From: Selaginella tamariscina
Lineage: Eukaryota > Streptophyta > Lycopodiopsida > Selaginellales > Selaginellaceae
Assembly (NCBI GenBank): GCA_003024785.1
Contig: PUQB01000328.1
Location: forward strand, 186,001 to 250,000
Length of the DNA: 64,000 bases
Direction: 5' to 3'
Both the position numbers and the translations under genes were made by a program. Position 1 is the stretch's first letter, and each line of letters begins with the position of its first letter. A model generated the notes under the pieces. The model ran no database searches. It was not told the origin of the DNA and saw only the letters and a list, made by a program, of their open reading frames with translations. This document shows positions 12,265 to 25,894 of the stretch, one piece after another.

Positions 12265-14928
12265 ATGGGGTACAATATGGAGCCGCACCTGAGCTATTTG
12301 ATCGCAATGAGCTTCAGTTCGAGCAATAAAACAGATTTCTCCATTGCTTGGAGCAAATGCGACGATCCGTTACAGTGTTTCTTGCCATCGCCATTCTGTT
12401 CTTCTTCATTGACGTCCCTGTTACCAAATCCAGCTTGTTCTTCCACAGCTAGATGCTTGGCTTCAGTCTCTGTATCAAATTCTCTCAGGCGCCATAGAAA
12501 TCCTGCACGTAATCCAGTAGAAATTTTATCATCTTCGGTGGGATTTCTGTTTCATGGATCGAACAGGGTCCAAGCTGCCGAGGATGGTCTCAAGGTGTCC
12601 TTACTTCTTGATGGGTGAGAAGAATGAGGATGAATTCAAATGCATCACCAGGGAGTCTCTCGATGCTGTGAAGACCTCCAAACATCTGCTGGCTGGCGCT
12701 ATGTCTGCTGTTATTTCAAGGTACTTGCGTATATATGTGTGCGTGTATGTGTGTAGGTGTGTGTGTGAAATTCAAATGACGTAATAAAACACATTATTTA
12801 ACCAAACAAACAAACCAAGAAAGCCCTTTAAAAATATAACTGAGTTGTTTGTGTGTGTATATACGCATGGTAAGTGTGTGCATATAGTCTCTCTCTGTGT
12901 ATACTGTTTCTGTAAAGAACAATGCTACATTTTGAAATATTTTATATATTCTTAAATATATATTATGTGTGAATAATGAAAATCAAGTTACACGTTACAC
13001 GTTATGGTTTGTGTGTGTTTGTGTGTGAGTGGTACTGCTCGCAAGATAATGCTCTCTATAACACACATTAATATGCATATATGTGAATAAAGAATAAAAC
13101 AAAACTAACAACTTGTATTATTGATAGACAAATTAAGTTGTAGGTTCACATGCACACACATGTTTATTTCCTATAGAGAAGACATGAAAACATCAATTTT
13201 ACAGGCTGAAATGTATATATAAATGCACATCAAATAGTATGCCTTTAGTTTAGATATCATTTACAGAAACGTATGGCCTAAGGTGTATATATGCACATCT
13301 TTCTCTCTCTTTGCGGTTATTAACTCTGTCTGACTTATAACTGTTATTATATGTAGAACTGTGGTGGCACCATTGGAAAGGCTAAAGCTCGAATACATAG
13401 TACGTGGAGCCACGGCAGACGTGATGGACGTGGTTAAAATGATACTCTCTTCAGAAGGGCCAAAAGGGTTTTGGAAGGGCAACCTTGTTAACCTTATTCG
13501 CACAGCCCCGTTCAAGTCCATCAACTTTTATACATACGATACTATACGTAAGAGAATCACTTCTATGTCTGGACGCAAGGATACGACGAAACTCGAAAAG
13601 CTTGCTGCTGGTGCCGCTGCTGGAATCTTTGCCACCATAATCTGCTTCCCAATGGACACTGTAAGTGCTATCTGGATGCGTATTTGTACATATTATATAT
13701 CTTAACGTGTCATATCTTATGTTTATATGGTTTATTTCTTAATCGAATGTAAACTGTGTGTGTGTGTGCGCGCGTGTGTGTGTGTGAGAGAGAGAGGGAA
13801 GAATATTTTTGAGTTGTCGAATGGACACTAAGTGGTTATGTTTGTGTACGCAAACTTACAGTATTCCAACGCAAATGTAATAGATCAAAAAGTGTTGAAA
13901 TAACCTCAAGCGAGGGGAATAGCTAACGTAATATAAGTTCTGTAAGTGTATAGAGAGAGAGCGAGAGTAGCTATATTGTTAATTGTCGTCGTACTTCCAT
14001 GTTATTTGTGTCTGCGTATATGAGTGCATTTTCCTACATACATAATGAGAGAATCGAAGTAATAATTGTGAAGTATAAGTCATTTAACTAGGTATAGATT
14101 TTGGAATATGTTCTTAGCAACAAGTTTATCTAAACATCTAAATCTATTAAGCTTCACACTGTGTCAAATGATCATCTAAGCTCAATGAATGGTTTTACGA
14201 GTGTATATATTTATACACACACGCAGGCACACACACACACGCACATTTTTTGTATTAAACAAGGCTCCTTAATATGTTACAGATTAGAACAAGAATGGTG
14301 GCACCGGGTGGTGAATCAATGGGGTATAATCGGGTGTTTGAGATACTTAATTTGCAATCAAGGATTTCTTCATTGTACGCTGGATTGCTGCCAGCTGTTA
14401 TAAGCATGGCACCCGCAGGAGCAGTGTTTTACGGAGTTTATGACATTCTTAAGTCGGGTTATCTCTCATCTCCTGCTGGTCAAGAAGAACTAAGAAGACG
14501 AGCCATTGAAGGTACATTCATATATATAACATTATTTATATGTTTGTACTTAACAATCAGTGTGTATACAGGTAAGGCAGAAAATGAGCATATGGAGCTT
14601 GGGCCATTGAGAACCTTGGTGTATGGTGCAATGGCGGGTGCTTGTGCGGAGACTGTTACTTATCCATTTGAAGTTGTGAGAAGGCATCTGCAAATGCAAA
14701 ATGCCGCAAACAGGCTTGGTTTACTGCCTACTATACAAGGCCTTGTTCAACAGGGAGGTGTTGGTGCTCTCTATGCTGGCTTGCTTCCAAGTACACTCCA
14801 GGTGTGTGTGTGTGTGTGTGTGTGTGTTATGTGTGTGTATGTTTATTTTATTGTTGTAGGTGCTTCCTTCGGCTGCATTGAGTTACTTTGTTTATGAATG
14901 GTTAAAAATGTCTTTAAAAGTGACATAG
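12265..14928 (+). CDS. BTL/Brittle1-like mitochondrial carrier (probable adenine nucleotide transporter)
   Basis: Exons: 12265-12720, 13357-13660, 14283-14511, 14572-14801, 14860-14928, all with GT-AG borders. The product has three mitochondrial-carrier repeats. Signature boxes are VVAPLERLKLEY (repeat 1, PxE/D-x-[KR]), CFPMDTIRTRMV (repeat 2) and TYPFEVVRRHLQM (repeat 3); each repeat also has a GF-W-KGN or ALYAGLLP-type block. The C-terminus is VLPSAALSYFVYEW followed by KMSLKVT. This pattern matches the plant BTL/BT1 branch that moves adenine nucleotides across the inner mitochondrial or plastid membrane. The first exon encodes a poorly conserved N-terminus, plausibly a transit peptide (Ser-rich, few acids). 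The frame in exon 1 changes near 12610: either a 37-nt intron (12616-12652) or an indel. Introns carry TG repeats. Confidence 0.9.
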
Positions 14929-15700
14929 TGTTCGTACAAAGCAGCTTTGCAAGAAATTGCTTCTTCAGGTTTGTATTAGATTATTTGTTTGTTTGTTTGT
15001 TTACTTATTCTAGTTATTTATTACAGGGGCTACTTTGTTTCTCAGAAGAGAAGCATGTATATACATCCTATTCAATTGATTAAATTAATCCACCAATTGA
15101 ACTCAAACTCCTAATCTTAAGTTAACTTTAGCTATGAATGCAAAGCTTATATTCTTAGCACTACATTATTTACAACATACACACATTCTTTGTGGATGTA
15201 TCTGTATGTGTCCATGGGACAAGAGGAGACACAAGGACTTCCGTACAGAAGGTACTGATAGTATTCATATTATTATATTCTAGTTATACTTCTGTATCTT
15301 GATTCTTACATACAAGGTTATATATATATGTATATGTTATTATATGTAGTCATTGCTAACACGACCTTTGTGCATGTGCATGCGTGTCCGTGCGTGTTTG
15401 CATGTTGGATATGGTTTTTCAGATGAAAATATTAGATGACTCCTGTTTCTCGTAACATAGACGTAAATTTGACTAGGTCTGACGTAAAGAATGCATTATA
15501 TTTTAAAGAATGTAATAAGTGAATGGCATATCTTATAATGAAAGATATTATGGAAGTATACATTGACTAAGTGATTATTTTATACAGGTCGTGCAGGGAT
15601 GAACACATTGGACATGTTTCAAGAGGGGTTGTGCAAGCACGTTTTTGTATAACAAAAGTCATTAGAACATGGCTTTTTCCATTGATGAGTTGAATCAACA
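14929..15700. other. Spacer between carrier gene and GUX gene A
   Basis: Carrier 3' region, including a (TTTG)n-like stretch near 14985-15000, then AT-rich DNA. No gene recognised. It includes the promoter of the next gene. Confidence 0.5.
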
Positions 15701-18700
15701 ATGTATTATGCTTCTCGGCCTCGACCACTCGGGTATGTTTTTCTAAAATCATAATCATCATAATATATATATATATATATAAATGTTAAGTTTTCATTTT
15801 GTATTTTTATTTCTTTTCTGTTGTAGAGATGATTCACACAGGGAAAAGAAGCAAAGAAAGAGAAATGAGAGATTTTGTGAAAGATATTCACTAAGGACGG
15901 AGGTGCTAGCAGGAGTGTTCATATTTGTGTTGTTAATCCTTCTAAGTACTTTTGTTGAACAAGAATGCGCCTGTGGACAACCGCCTGCTGAGGTAATACA
16001 CACACACGCAGAGGTGCGTATTCGTGACATAGAGTCCTATATGCATGTAATATCTCATGTTAAAGAGAGACTAGGACACACACACACACACACGCAGACA
16101 TACAGGTGCGTATTGGTGACATAGAATTCTATATGCATATAATATCTCATGGCAAAGAGAGACTAGGACACACACACACACACACGGTTGTATACGTACT
16201 AATGTTGTGATTCCTGTAAGGATCAGGCAGAAGTTGCAGAAGAGGCTACATGTAACAGAAACACAGACTAACAGTATCAGTAACTTAATCCCAAGAAGTG
16301 ATCATAAAGTACTTGAATGGTTACGATCGTCTGAAAGAGTCAAGATTCTGAGAAGTCAAAACAATGGGATTCTTAGGTTTGGACTGATCAACTTTGTTAA
16401 ACCTGACGTTATTAAGTGGAAGGAGTTTAGTGGTGACCATAAACCAACGCTGTTTAGCACTAACAAAGAGGTGAAAACACACATACATATATACTGATGT
16501 ATCTCTATATATGTGTGTATATACAGCATATAAATATTATATAGACTTACATAATAAATAAATCTAGGCCACCGTTTGTTAAACGTGTATTGTATGTATG
16601 AGAAAGCAAATGTAGTTGATATCTTCGTAATAATTGTACTTAGAGACTTCAATCGCTAATGTGTGTTATTATAAAAGCAGTTTACAAAACCATTAAGAAG
16701 TAGAAGCTTGAGCTGGAGTGATTTCTTCCCGGAGGAACTTGATAGCGATGAGGAGATACAGAACCAAAGATGCCCGGATATGCCTTTCCCAGTCGTTCAA
16801 GAAGACCTTAAACTTGATATAATCATTGTAAGTCTACAATATACATAGGTGTGCGTGTATAAATTATGTGATGTCGTATATATGTGTACACGGACGTATG
16901 TATATGTTGTATCCAAACACAGTTCGTGCATGTTTATCCCCCCTCTCTCTCTCTCTCTTCTAAATCCACATTCGCACATATGGATATGAATATGTTTGTC
17001 TATACACATATATAAACATGGATATGTTTAGGGACATATATTGTATACTTTATTCACGACGGTTTTCCAGGTATCATTGATGGATTCATGCGATGGTTCA
17101 AGAGATATTAATAATTTACAAGCGTCTTTATCTGCTGCATATATTGCAGCTAAAACAGGCACGAAGTCTATGCACATTGTTGTGGTAGGCGAATGCCAAG
17201 CTTGTCTGAGTGTTTTTAAGTGCAAGGAGCTTGTTGAACACCAAGATGGAGTATGGATGTACGGATTGGACCTGGATAGGGTACGGAATCTACTTTCTTT
17301 GCCCGTTGGTTCATGCAAGGCTGCTCTACCGCCTATAAGTAAGTTTATCAACATATTGCTATGATAAATATAGCATAATATACTGGTTATAACTGTTACA
17401 ACTGTGTGTGTGTGATATTAAGGTATTACATTATAATAACTATATAACAGACATTTACTTAGAACTTTGAAATGTTACATATATTTTTATAACATTGTTA
17501 CACCTTAAATTATACGAGTGTATAATTATATACTATTATGTGGTTGTTATAAATTAGTAGCCAACCACTCAGTAGTAAATGATGTTTTAAATTTATTATA
17601 TAGTTTGTTATAAGAGGCCTTTGTCTCTCTCTATCCTGTCTCTGTCTGTCTCTCTCCCACAGACATACACACACACACTGTTAATAGTCATAATTTTATT
17701 GTAGTTAGTGAGGTATTGAGCCGTGTGAAATGGTAGTGGATGCAAGTTACTTTAGTACCTGAACAGTAACTTTTCATGTTCAATCCATGGAAACTTGTCA
17801 ATATATGTTAGTATACCAATGTGTGTGCGTATGTGCGTGTGTACAGTTATACCTAGCTACAAATTTATATATAGCATGTGAATCTTGAAACAAAAGTAAT
17901 CATAGTCTTATAGCTGTCATTTCAGGTGATCAAAGAGCTTCTAGAGAGGCCTATGCGACAATATTGCACTCGGTGGGATCTTACGTGTGTGGTGCTATAA
18001 TGCTAGCACATAGCATACGTAAAACAGGCTCTACACGGGATTTGGTGCTCCTCGTTGACGACCATATAAGCACGCGACATACGAATGTACTTGAAGCATC
18101 TGGCTGGAAAGTCCACAGGTGTGTCTGTGTGTGTTTCTCTTCTATATTTATATACTCTTTATCAGGATTGAACGTATTAAGAATCCACAAGCCAAGCACT
18201 TGTCTTACAATGAGTGGAACTACAGCAAGTTCCGTCTTTGGCAGCTCACACAGGTATCTCAGAAACAAGTTAATTTTCTTGTGTATGTGTGTGTGAAATA
18301 TGATACGACACTGTTTGCTTATTATTATAATTAGTTAATGTGTCAAATGGGACTCTCTCTCTCTCTCTTACACGCACACACACAGGGATTCTAAACTAAC
18401 ATAAACTTTTGCATCAGTACGACAAGCTTATATTTGTAGATGCTGACGTGGTAGTTGTACGAAACATGGATTTCCTATTTAGTTTACCGGAGTTATCAGC
18501 TGCACGTAACCATGGTAGCTTGTTTAATTCCGGGGTTATGGTAATTGAGCCGTCAAATTGTACGTTTGACTATTTGGTTAACCAAGTTGGCCGGATTCAT
18601 TCATATAATGGTGGCGACCAAGGCTTCCTTAACGAGGTTTTCACGTAAGTGTGTGTGTTATAGGTTATGTTTATTGAAGTCCATTCATGGATATGATACA

Positions 18701-19496
18701 ATACATAACTCGAGTTCCACATAGTTTAATTACATATACTTATTCATACGCGCCTACCATGTGGCAAATATACATACACAACTATATGTGTGTAAACTAA
18801 TACTTGATTGTAGTTATTGGCACCGGCTCCCGAGGAGTGTAAACTTCTTAAAGCACTTTGACGACAACCTAGAGGAGAACACGCTCAAGCTTAAGATGTT
18901 TACCGCCAACCCGCCTGTGGTATACGCAATGCATTACCTCGGAACGAAACCATGGTTATGTGGACGAGCATACGATTGTAACTACAACCATACGTATACA
19001 AGGCCGTACGCTAATGACGTGGTGCATTCTTTGTGGTGGCATTTGTACGATGAGATGCCCCGGGGGTTACGCAAGTTTTGCCGGTGAGTTTAAGCAAGTT
19101 TAACAACCAAACTGTAAGTTCTCGTCATTTTCGATTAATACACGCATCGAACATCAGATATGTATATTAAGGGATATATATTTTGTTTATGTTTATGAAG
19201 TTACGTGCTTATTAAATTATTTGTGTTGAGCTATCCTTTTCCGGAATAAAGGCATGAGAAGGATACAGAACCGACCTGGTGTAGGTAAATCTACCAATTA
19301 TAACAGGATTTTGTTAGCGTCATACATGCCCCCTGTGTATGTATGTATATACATACAGAGAGTTGTGTGTGTGCGTGTGTGTATTATATATGTGTACTAT
19401 ATACTGTGTGAATCTATAGGCTCGTATGACATCAGGAAACACTATACCCACCGCAATACGTGGGATCCAGATGTTGTTATCAATATGGACATGTGA
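15701..19496 (+). CDS. GUX-type glucuronosyltransferase (GT8), copy A
   Basis: Putative UDP-glucuronate:xylan alpha-glucuronosyltransferase, a Golgi type II membrane enzyme that decorates xylan. Exons: 15701-15732, 15827-15992, about 16231-16470, 16681-16827, 17071-17338, 17926-18118, 18166-18253, 18418-18644, 18814-19083, then about 19252-19278 and 19420-19496. The N-terminus starts MYYASRPRPLGDDSHREK, followed by one membrane segment (VLAGVFIFVLLILLSTFV). The GT8 catalytic part has REAYATILHS, YVCGAIMLAHSIR, SYNEWNYSKFRLWQL, the metal-binding DADVVV (DxD), LFNSGVMVIEPS, NGGDQGFLNEVF and HYLGTKPWLC. The phases of the last two short exons did not resolve cleanly, so the exact C-terminus (ending DPDVVINMDM) is tentative. 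A second GUX gene follows 1.2 kb downstream in the same orientation, implying tandem duplication. Confidence 0.9.
16070..16187 (+). repeat. Duplicated microsatellite unit in a GUX-A intron
   Basis: Two nearby copies of a unit combining GTGCGTATTxGTGACATAGA, ATATGCATxTAATATCTCAT and AAAGAGAGACTAGGACACAC, each ending in a CA run (first copy about 16013-16090, second about 16105-16186). A short tandem duplication inside the intron between exons 2 and 3. Confidence 0.7.
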
Positions 19497-20738
19497 AAGA
19501 ATGTATACATACATATTAAATCTAATAAATTTTGAGTCTTAGAATTTAAATTTTTTGGCGGGACTAAGATTAGGGTTCTTGGGTTTGGTGGGGGATTTTG
19601 TCGAGCTATGGTAGATGCGGCATCGATCTCAAGCAGAAGCGCACATTTTAGCAATGTGGGGCATCTAAGAATTACAGGCGAGCGTTTAATATTTATTTAT
19701 TGTGTGTGTGTGTGTGTGTGTGCGTGTGCGTGCGTGTGTGTATGTGTGTGTGTGAGGCTACACACTATTGGGCAGTCGCAATCTGGGTAGGGTACAAACA
19801 AATCCTTTGTTCTTTGCTTTTATATATTCCCATCATGTGCTTCTCCAGTTTGTATTGTATAGACACGTCAAGGGTGATGTAAAAAATTTGCATCTATATT
19901 ACATACCTTGTATATATTTATTTAGAAATAATATATATATATATATATATATATTGGACAACCCATTTGCCCAACCACCATGACCGACTCCACATATATA
20001 TCATAGATAGGTCTTAATTATTCCACACGTACACATACACACGATATGGACATGTTTTTGCTTAATTATGAGTTAAATTATTCTATATATTCTTGTAAAT
20101 TTTACTATGAGGTTTTACTTGACAAGTAGCTGGTTTAGACCTCGTGCCAGTTTCCTAACGATTGGTGACGTTTTATTCTACTACATTTTCCACCCACATC
20201 GTGTATATACCTGTGTGTGTGAGAGAGAGAGAGGATTAGGTACATAGACATGGGGTCTATAAATTATATATAGATATATTGTGTGTCCTAATATATGTGC
20301 ACTAAGTATTGTTTATATTTGACTCCGTTTATGCAAGCGAAAATGAGACATCGTCCAATGGTTAGGTGGGATGTCTAAGAACTCTTCTTTAAGTCACATA
20401 CACGCATATACCCTGACACACACACACACATGCATACACATGTGTGTAATATGCATGTGTGTGTGTGTTAATTATATGAATGTGATTAGGTGAGAGAGGA
20501 GCACGTTGTGTACACGCACAGGTCATATGTACGCATCAACCTCACCTGTAGCTTCACTCCAAGTTTACCACATCAAGGTACATTCTACAGCTTATGTAAT
20601 TTGTCATACTTTCTTGTTCATGCTGGGATTCGACTGTCTCTGTTTCAGCTGTCGTAAGCATGAGTGTCTGTATATGTTCTACACACTACATATTAATAAT
20701 CTCATAAGGTGATTTATTCATTCGTTTGTATGAGGGAA
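19497..20738. other. Microsatellite-rich spacer between GUX genes
   Basis: Contains a TG/CG run (19701-19756), a TA run (19929-19955), GA (20220-20233) and CA/TG runs (20418-20470). No coding region recognised. The end should hold the promoter of copy B. Confidence 0.55.
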
Positions 20739-23192
20739 ATGAGGACTTCGAATGAAGCTAGATATCGTTTGACTGGGTAATGCATATTGAATGCATAATT
20801 CATGTATTTTTCTTGAAATATTTACATAATTCAAGTATTTTTTGTAAAATTATACATAATTCAGTGTTTTTTTTTGTGTAGAGATGATCTTTCACCCGAT
20901 GCAAAGGCTAAGAAAGATGCAGAGAAGAAGAAGATTGAAGATAGTGTACCAATTAATTACACATCCTTCACAGATAAGCAGAAGAACAAGGTGCTTAGTG
21001 CGGTACTCTTCACATTGACATCTCTACTTGCATTATATGCACTCACAAGCTCACAGAGTGAGGCTGTTATACACAAATTGAGGTAAAATTCGCCCCATAT
21101 TTTCATATAATTCCCATAATTATGAATTTATAATGCACTTCCCCCATTTTTGTATATTTAACATAGTTTTACATCTAGTAAACCTCTTTATCATTCAGAC
21201 ACAATCAATGCTTAAGATGGTCTCTTTACTTAGAAATTTATCACAATTACATTGAATTATATATATCAATCTTGTTCTTCCTACATTAATATATAATTTA
21301 GATACATTCTAGGCAGCAGGATAACAAGGTACTGGAGAAGAGACCATATCCAACATGTAATGAAGACAAAGTCTTGAGATGGTTACAGTCATCTAAGGAG
21401 ATTAGAACACTGAAACAAGCTAAGGAGCAGCTAAAGGTGGGTCTAGTCAACTTCAAAGCCGTAGATTCTATCAAGTGGGAGCTATTCAGCGGTGGAGATC
21501 GACCGCATTTATTCAAGTTTAAGAAGGTTAAGCAGGGGATTAGCTGGGCAGACTTGTATCCTGAGCAGATTGACGAGGAGCACGCGTGGAACACGAGCTG
21601 TCCCGCTGTACCGCTCCCAGTAGTACCAAGGAACGTATCTTTGGACTTAGTAATTGGCAGTATACCGTGCAGCAGCGTATATAAACTGGACTACTCAAGG
21701 GATGCTAACTGTTTACAAGCGTTTCTGGCCGCTGCAAGAGTTGCGGAGAGTACTGCGCAGGATTATGTACACGTTGCTCTGTGTGGGGAATGCAGGCCCG
21801 TACCGAACTTGTTCGTGTGTAAGGAGCTTGTGGAGGAGCGGGATGGTGTGTGGTTGTACAAGGTTGATGTGAAGAGGTTACGTAATCTTCTCACTCTTCC
21901 AGTTGGATCTTGCCAGTTAGCTCTTCCTACGCAGGTTAAAGGTACATGCGTGCGTGTGCGTGTGCGTGTATGTAATGTTCATGGTTAGATATAATCATAT
22001 TATAATGGTTTATAGTTATGTGATAAGCTTATGTTATCCGAGGATGCATCTTGGATTCATCTGGTCAACATTAAAATGCTCTTACATTATTGGGTTTTTT
22101 GTTTCTTATATATATATATACATACATACGGAGCAGCACTTCTGTATACCACCACCTAAGGTCAAAGATACGATGACAAAATGAGATTAGTGGAGAAGCT
22201 TCTCTTCTTATATTAAACCATTGAAAATTAGACACTTTTTGCATCTCTCTCTTTCTCTCTCACACACACCCACGCACACGCACACACACGAGTGATGTAC
22301 TGAACTATGTTAAACACAGGTGAACACGTGATTTCACGTGAGGCATATGCTACAATACTTCATTCGGCTCAGTCATACGTGTGTGGTGCAATAACCTTGG
22401 CACACAGTATACGGTCCACTGGTTCAAAGAGGGACTTAGTTATACTTGTTGATGAGAACATAAAACCTGAGCAGAGACAGGGCCTTAATTCTGCTGGATG
22501 GAAGGTTTTCACCATCGAGAGAATACGTAACCCCAAAGCAGAGCCGTCGTCGTATAACGAGTGGAACTATAGCAAGTTCAGGCTTTGGCAGCTCACTCAG
22601 GTATGGTAATCCCATAATATTCACACGTATCCCATCGTGCTCGCATTGTTCTACCTACATATTCATTCACAGCTTGTGTGTGTGTGCACACGGGCGTTTT
22701 CACGAATCCCATATTCCCAGAAAATCCTTCAAGTAGAGAAAGATGGACACTGCAGAGAATTAATTAAACTTGTGACACACACACGCACGCGCTTTAAACT
22801 CTCTCTCTCTCTCTTCCTCTCCAGCAGCTTCCCACGAATACCATAATCCCAGAAAATCCTGTAAATAGAACTGCAACTAAACTTGTGACACACACGCGCG
22901 CACCCACGCACGCACTTTAAACTCTCTCTCTTTCTGTCTTTAAACTCTCCCTCTCTCTCACTCCCTCTTTCCCTCCCTCCCTCCTCCCCCCCCGCTCTCC
23001 CTCTCACCCCTCGTCTTTAAACTCTCTCTCTCTCCCCCCCCCCCTGTCTTTACTCCTCTCTCCTTCTCTTTAACTCTCTCTCCAGCAGCTTCTCACGAAT
23101 CCCATAATCCGAGAAAATCCTATAAGTAGATGAAAGATGGACACTGCAGAGAATTAACTAAACTTGTGGCACACACACACGCACGGGGCTTT

Positions 23193-23231
<39 letters not shown>

Positions 23232-23898
23232 ATCTACAGCACAAACGTGAAATGTTTTAGTGCAGTATGACAAGCTGGTGTACATAGACGCGGACATAGC
23301 AGTACTCCGAAACCTTGACATGCTATTCGACTTACCGGAGATCTCCGCAACAAGGAACGATCAGAGTCTGTTTAACTCCGGCGTGATGGTCATCGAGCCG
23401 TCCAACTGCACATACAACTTCTTAGTAGAGCACATAAACGACATAGACTCGTACAACGGGGGAGACCAGGGATACCTGAACGAGGTTTACACGTGGTGGC
23501 ACCGATTGCCGGTCATCATAAACTTCCTTAAACACTTTGATAACGATACCGTGGAGAACACGAAGAAGCTAAACATGTTTACCGCGGAGCCGCCGGTACT
23601 GTACGGTATGCATTTCCTGGGGATTAAACCGTGGCTGTGTTATAGAGACTACGACTGTAACTGGAACCAGGACCAGCTGCATATATTCGCAAACGATGCG
23701 GTACACACTATGTGGTGGAAGATTTACGACAGTATGCCGCCGGGGCTGCAGCAGTTCTGTGCTCTGCAAGGTACACAGAAGTTCCTGCTGGAATGGGATA
23801 TTATTAAGGCCAGGCGAAGAAAGTACAGAGACGGACATTGGAAGATCCCTATACAGGACCCCAGGTGGCACTCCGTCAAGGCGGTTGGGGCTAGGTAG
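20739..23898 (+). CDS. GUX-type glucuronosyltransferase (GT8), copy B
   Basis: Five exons, 20739-20776, 20882-21082, 21313-21941, 22320-22600 and 23266-23898, join in frame to 593 residues, close to the usual GUX length. The start MRTSNEARYRLTGDDLSP mirrors copy A, where the same phase-2 junction falls just before GDD, supporting this exon 1. A membrane segment (VLSAVLFTLTSLLALYAL) anchors it in the Golgi. Catalytic blocks: REAYATILHS, YVCGAITLAHSIRSTG, SYNEWNYSKFRLWQL, DADIAV (DxD, binds UDP-sugar metal), LFNSGVMVIEPSNC, SYNGGDQGYLNEVY, HFLGIKPWLC and a C-terminal DPRWHS. It should add glucuronic acid side groups to xylan. Compared with copy A, introns have been lost or gained: copy B has no introns inside exons 3 and 5, where A is split. 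Exon 5 is GC-rich relative to its surroundings. Confidence 0.94.
22690..23245 (+). repeat. Three-copy minisatellite with CT tracts inside the last GUX-B intron
   Basis: Three copies of a block that begins CACGAATCCCATA, continues CCAGAAAATCCT and ends AACTTGTGACACACAC then TTTAAACTCTCTCTC (starts near 22703, 22833 and 23094). Copies 1 and 3 share GATGGACACTGCAGAGAATT. Long CT and C runs fill the gaps. The intron is 665 nt, much larger than most others in the gene, and the expansion explains why. Confidence 0.85.
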
Positions 23899-24062
23899 AA
23901 GAGGATATGTATTAGTTTCGAACCCGTATATGTACATTTCTCGGCTGTTTACTGTTAACCGGTTGCGATATACATTTTTTTTTATTAAGTTCAGCTCCAC
24001 AATACGATAATAAATACATGGTTGGATCTCTTATTTTGTATCGAGACACACAACTGCTTGTG

Positions 24063-24065
<3 letters not shown>

Positions 24066-24134
<69 letters not shown>
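24066..24134 (+). repeat. (TG)n(AG)n compound microsatellite
   Basis: About 18 TG units followed directly by about 16 AG units, just downstream of GUX copy B. Confidence 0.95.
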
Positions 24135-24138
<4 letters not shown>

Positions 24139-25406
24139 GAAATAAATCTTAAGCATATATTTTGATTGAATGATTTAAATTTTATTTAAAAAGTATTAAT
24201 TATAAAAAATTGAAATATTTAATGATAAAAAGTATAATAACCTAAGGATTTGTTTTAATTAAATGCTTTATTTAAGAAATTATAATTGTAAAGCAAATTA
24301 AAATATCCTACTTTGAACCTTAAGTTTTGTTTAATAATAAACAAAATTAGATGGTTTATTATTATTTTCTTTTAAGAAATTAAATATTAAATATATAATA
24401 AATATTTTATTTTCGATAAGATAATATATTTTAAAGATTCTTTACCATTAGATTTTTAATATGAATATATTTCTTTACATATATATTAAAAATAATATGT
24501 GTATATATTTGTCTCTATTGTTTAATAGGAATTTATACATGTATAATTCTTTTATTAAGAAGTAATATTTAAATGAAATTAAAATATACTAGTAAATTTT
24601 AAGGTGTTATATATATGTATATATATAGTTTATTTTCAAAAGTGTGTGAATTTCAACAAGCTGAACAAGATAATCATTTAGTAAAATATATATAATTAAA
24701 AGTGAATTAAACAAAAATTATTCATTTAATTTATATAAGTATTCTTCATTTGTAGCAAGTTACTTTTTTTATATTATGTACTAACAATGAAAAGTAGCTG
24801 TTAACCAGTTATTAGTCAGCTGGTTAAATCTTGCGTACTTGATTAATGTATTTATTCAATTGATCATGTTAACTTTAACTAAGAATGTGTTAAGGGTTGT
24901 TTCACACTGGCTCACATAAATTAAATAAGGGTTAAGGGTGAATTTCATTGGCACTAAGATTAAAAATAAGGGTTAAAGGTTCCATGGTATATACTATGTA
25001 TATGGAACCTTACAGATTGTATACTTATAATGAAAATATGAATAATTTAATATTTAAGTTAACATTATTAACTTAATTATTTTTATAATTAACTTAATAT
25101 AATATGTGCACACTTAATTCCTATTTGAATTTTTAATATTTAAAATGAATTTTATTATTATAAAAATTATAAAATTAATTAAAAATGCATTTAGAGAAGT
25201 GAAATTAGGGGACGAAATTTCAAATTTTGGAGGCAAAACGACCCTCCTCATTTAACTCTTTTTATGTATTTTTTTTCTCCCTTAAAAGACATGAATTCAT
25301 TGCCTTTTATAAGGGGCAAAACAATTTAAGGGCAGCATTTTCCCTTATTTTAAGAAAAATGGTGTTGTGTATATAATATATTTCTTGTCCATATATTAGT
25401 CTACAT
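24135..25406. other. AT-rich spacer
   Basis: Very AT-rich, with short low-complexity frames only. No gene or named repeat recognised. It ends at the Harbinger terminus. Confidence 0.55.
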
Positions 25407-25894
25407 ACAGCCCACTCCCACCGACAGTTAACATAGTTAAGTTAAGTTAATTATTATAATTTAACTAGATTGATCACACTCCCACCAAAGCTTAGTTAAG
25501 TTATATTTTAACTTAACTAAATTAGTGTGATTATGATGAAGTTAAGTTAAGTTAAATAAGTTATTTTAACAAAATCACACTCTCACCATTAGTTACATAA
25601 ATAAAGATTAAAATTAATTAATTTTTAATAAATTAATTTATTATGCTGTATTTGAACCACAGACCTTCAATATAAAAACGTAGATTTTTACAAAGCAAAC
25701 TAAAAATTTACCATATGGAAAGTGTATTTACAAAGCAGGTGTTTTTTTTTTTTTTTTTTACTCCACGCCCCCTCCCTAGTGGAACGGCAGCCACTCCTTC
25801 AGAGCCTCCCTCTTTGCCATCCCTCCGTTCCTCCGCTTCGTCTTCTCCGGCCGCTTCAGGCCCCGTGTCCTCGTCGCCCTCTTCCTCGCTGTCC

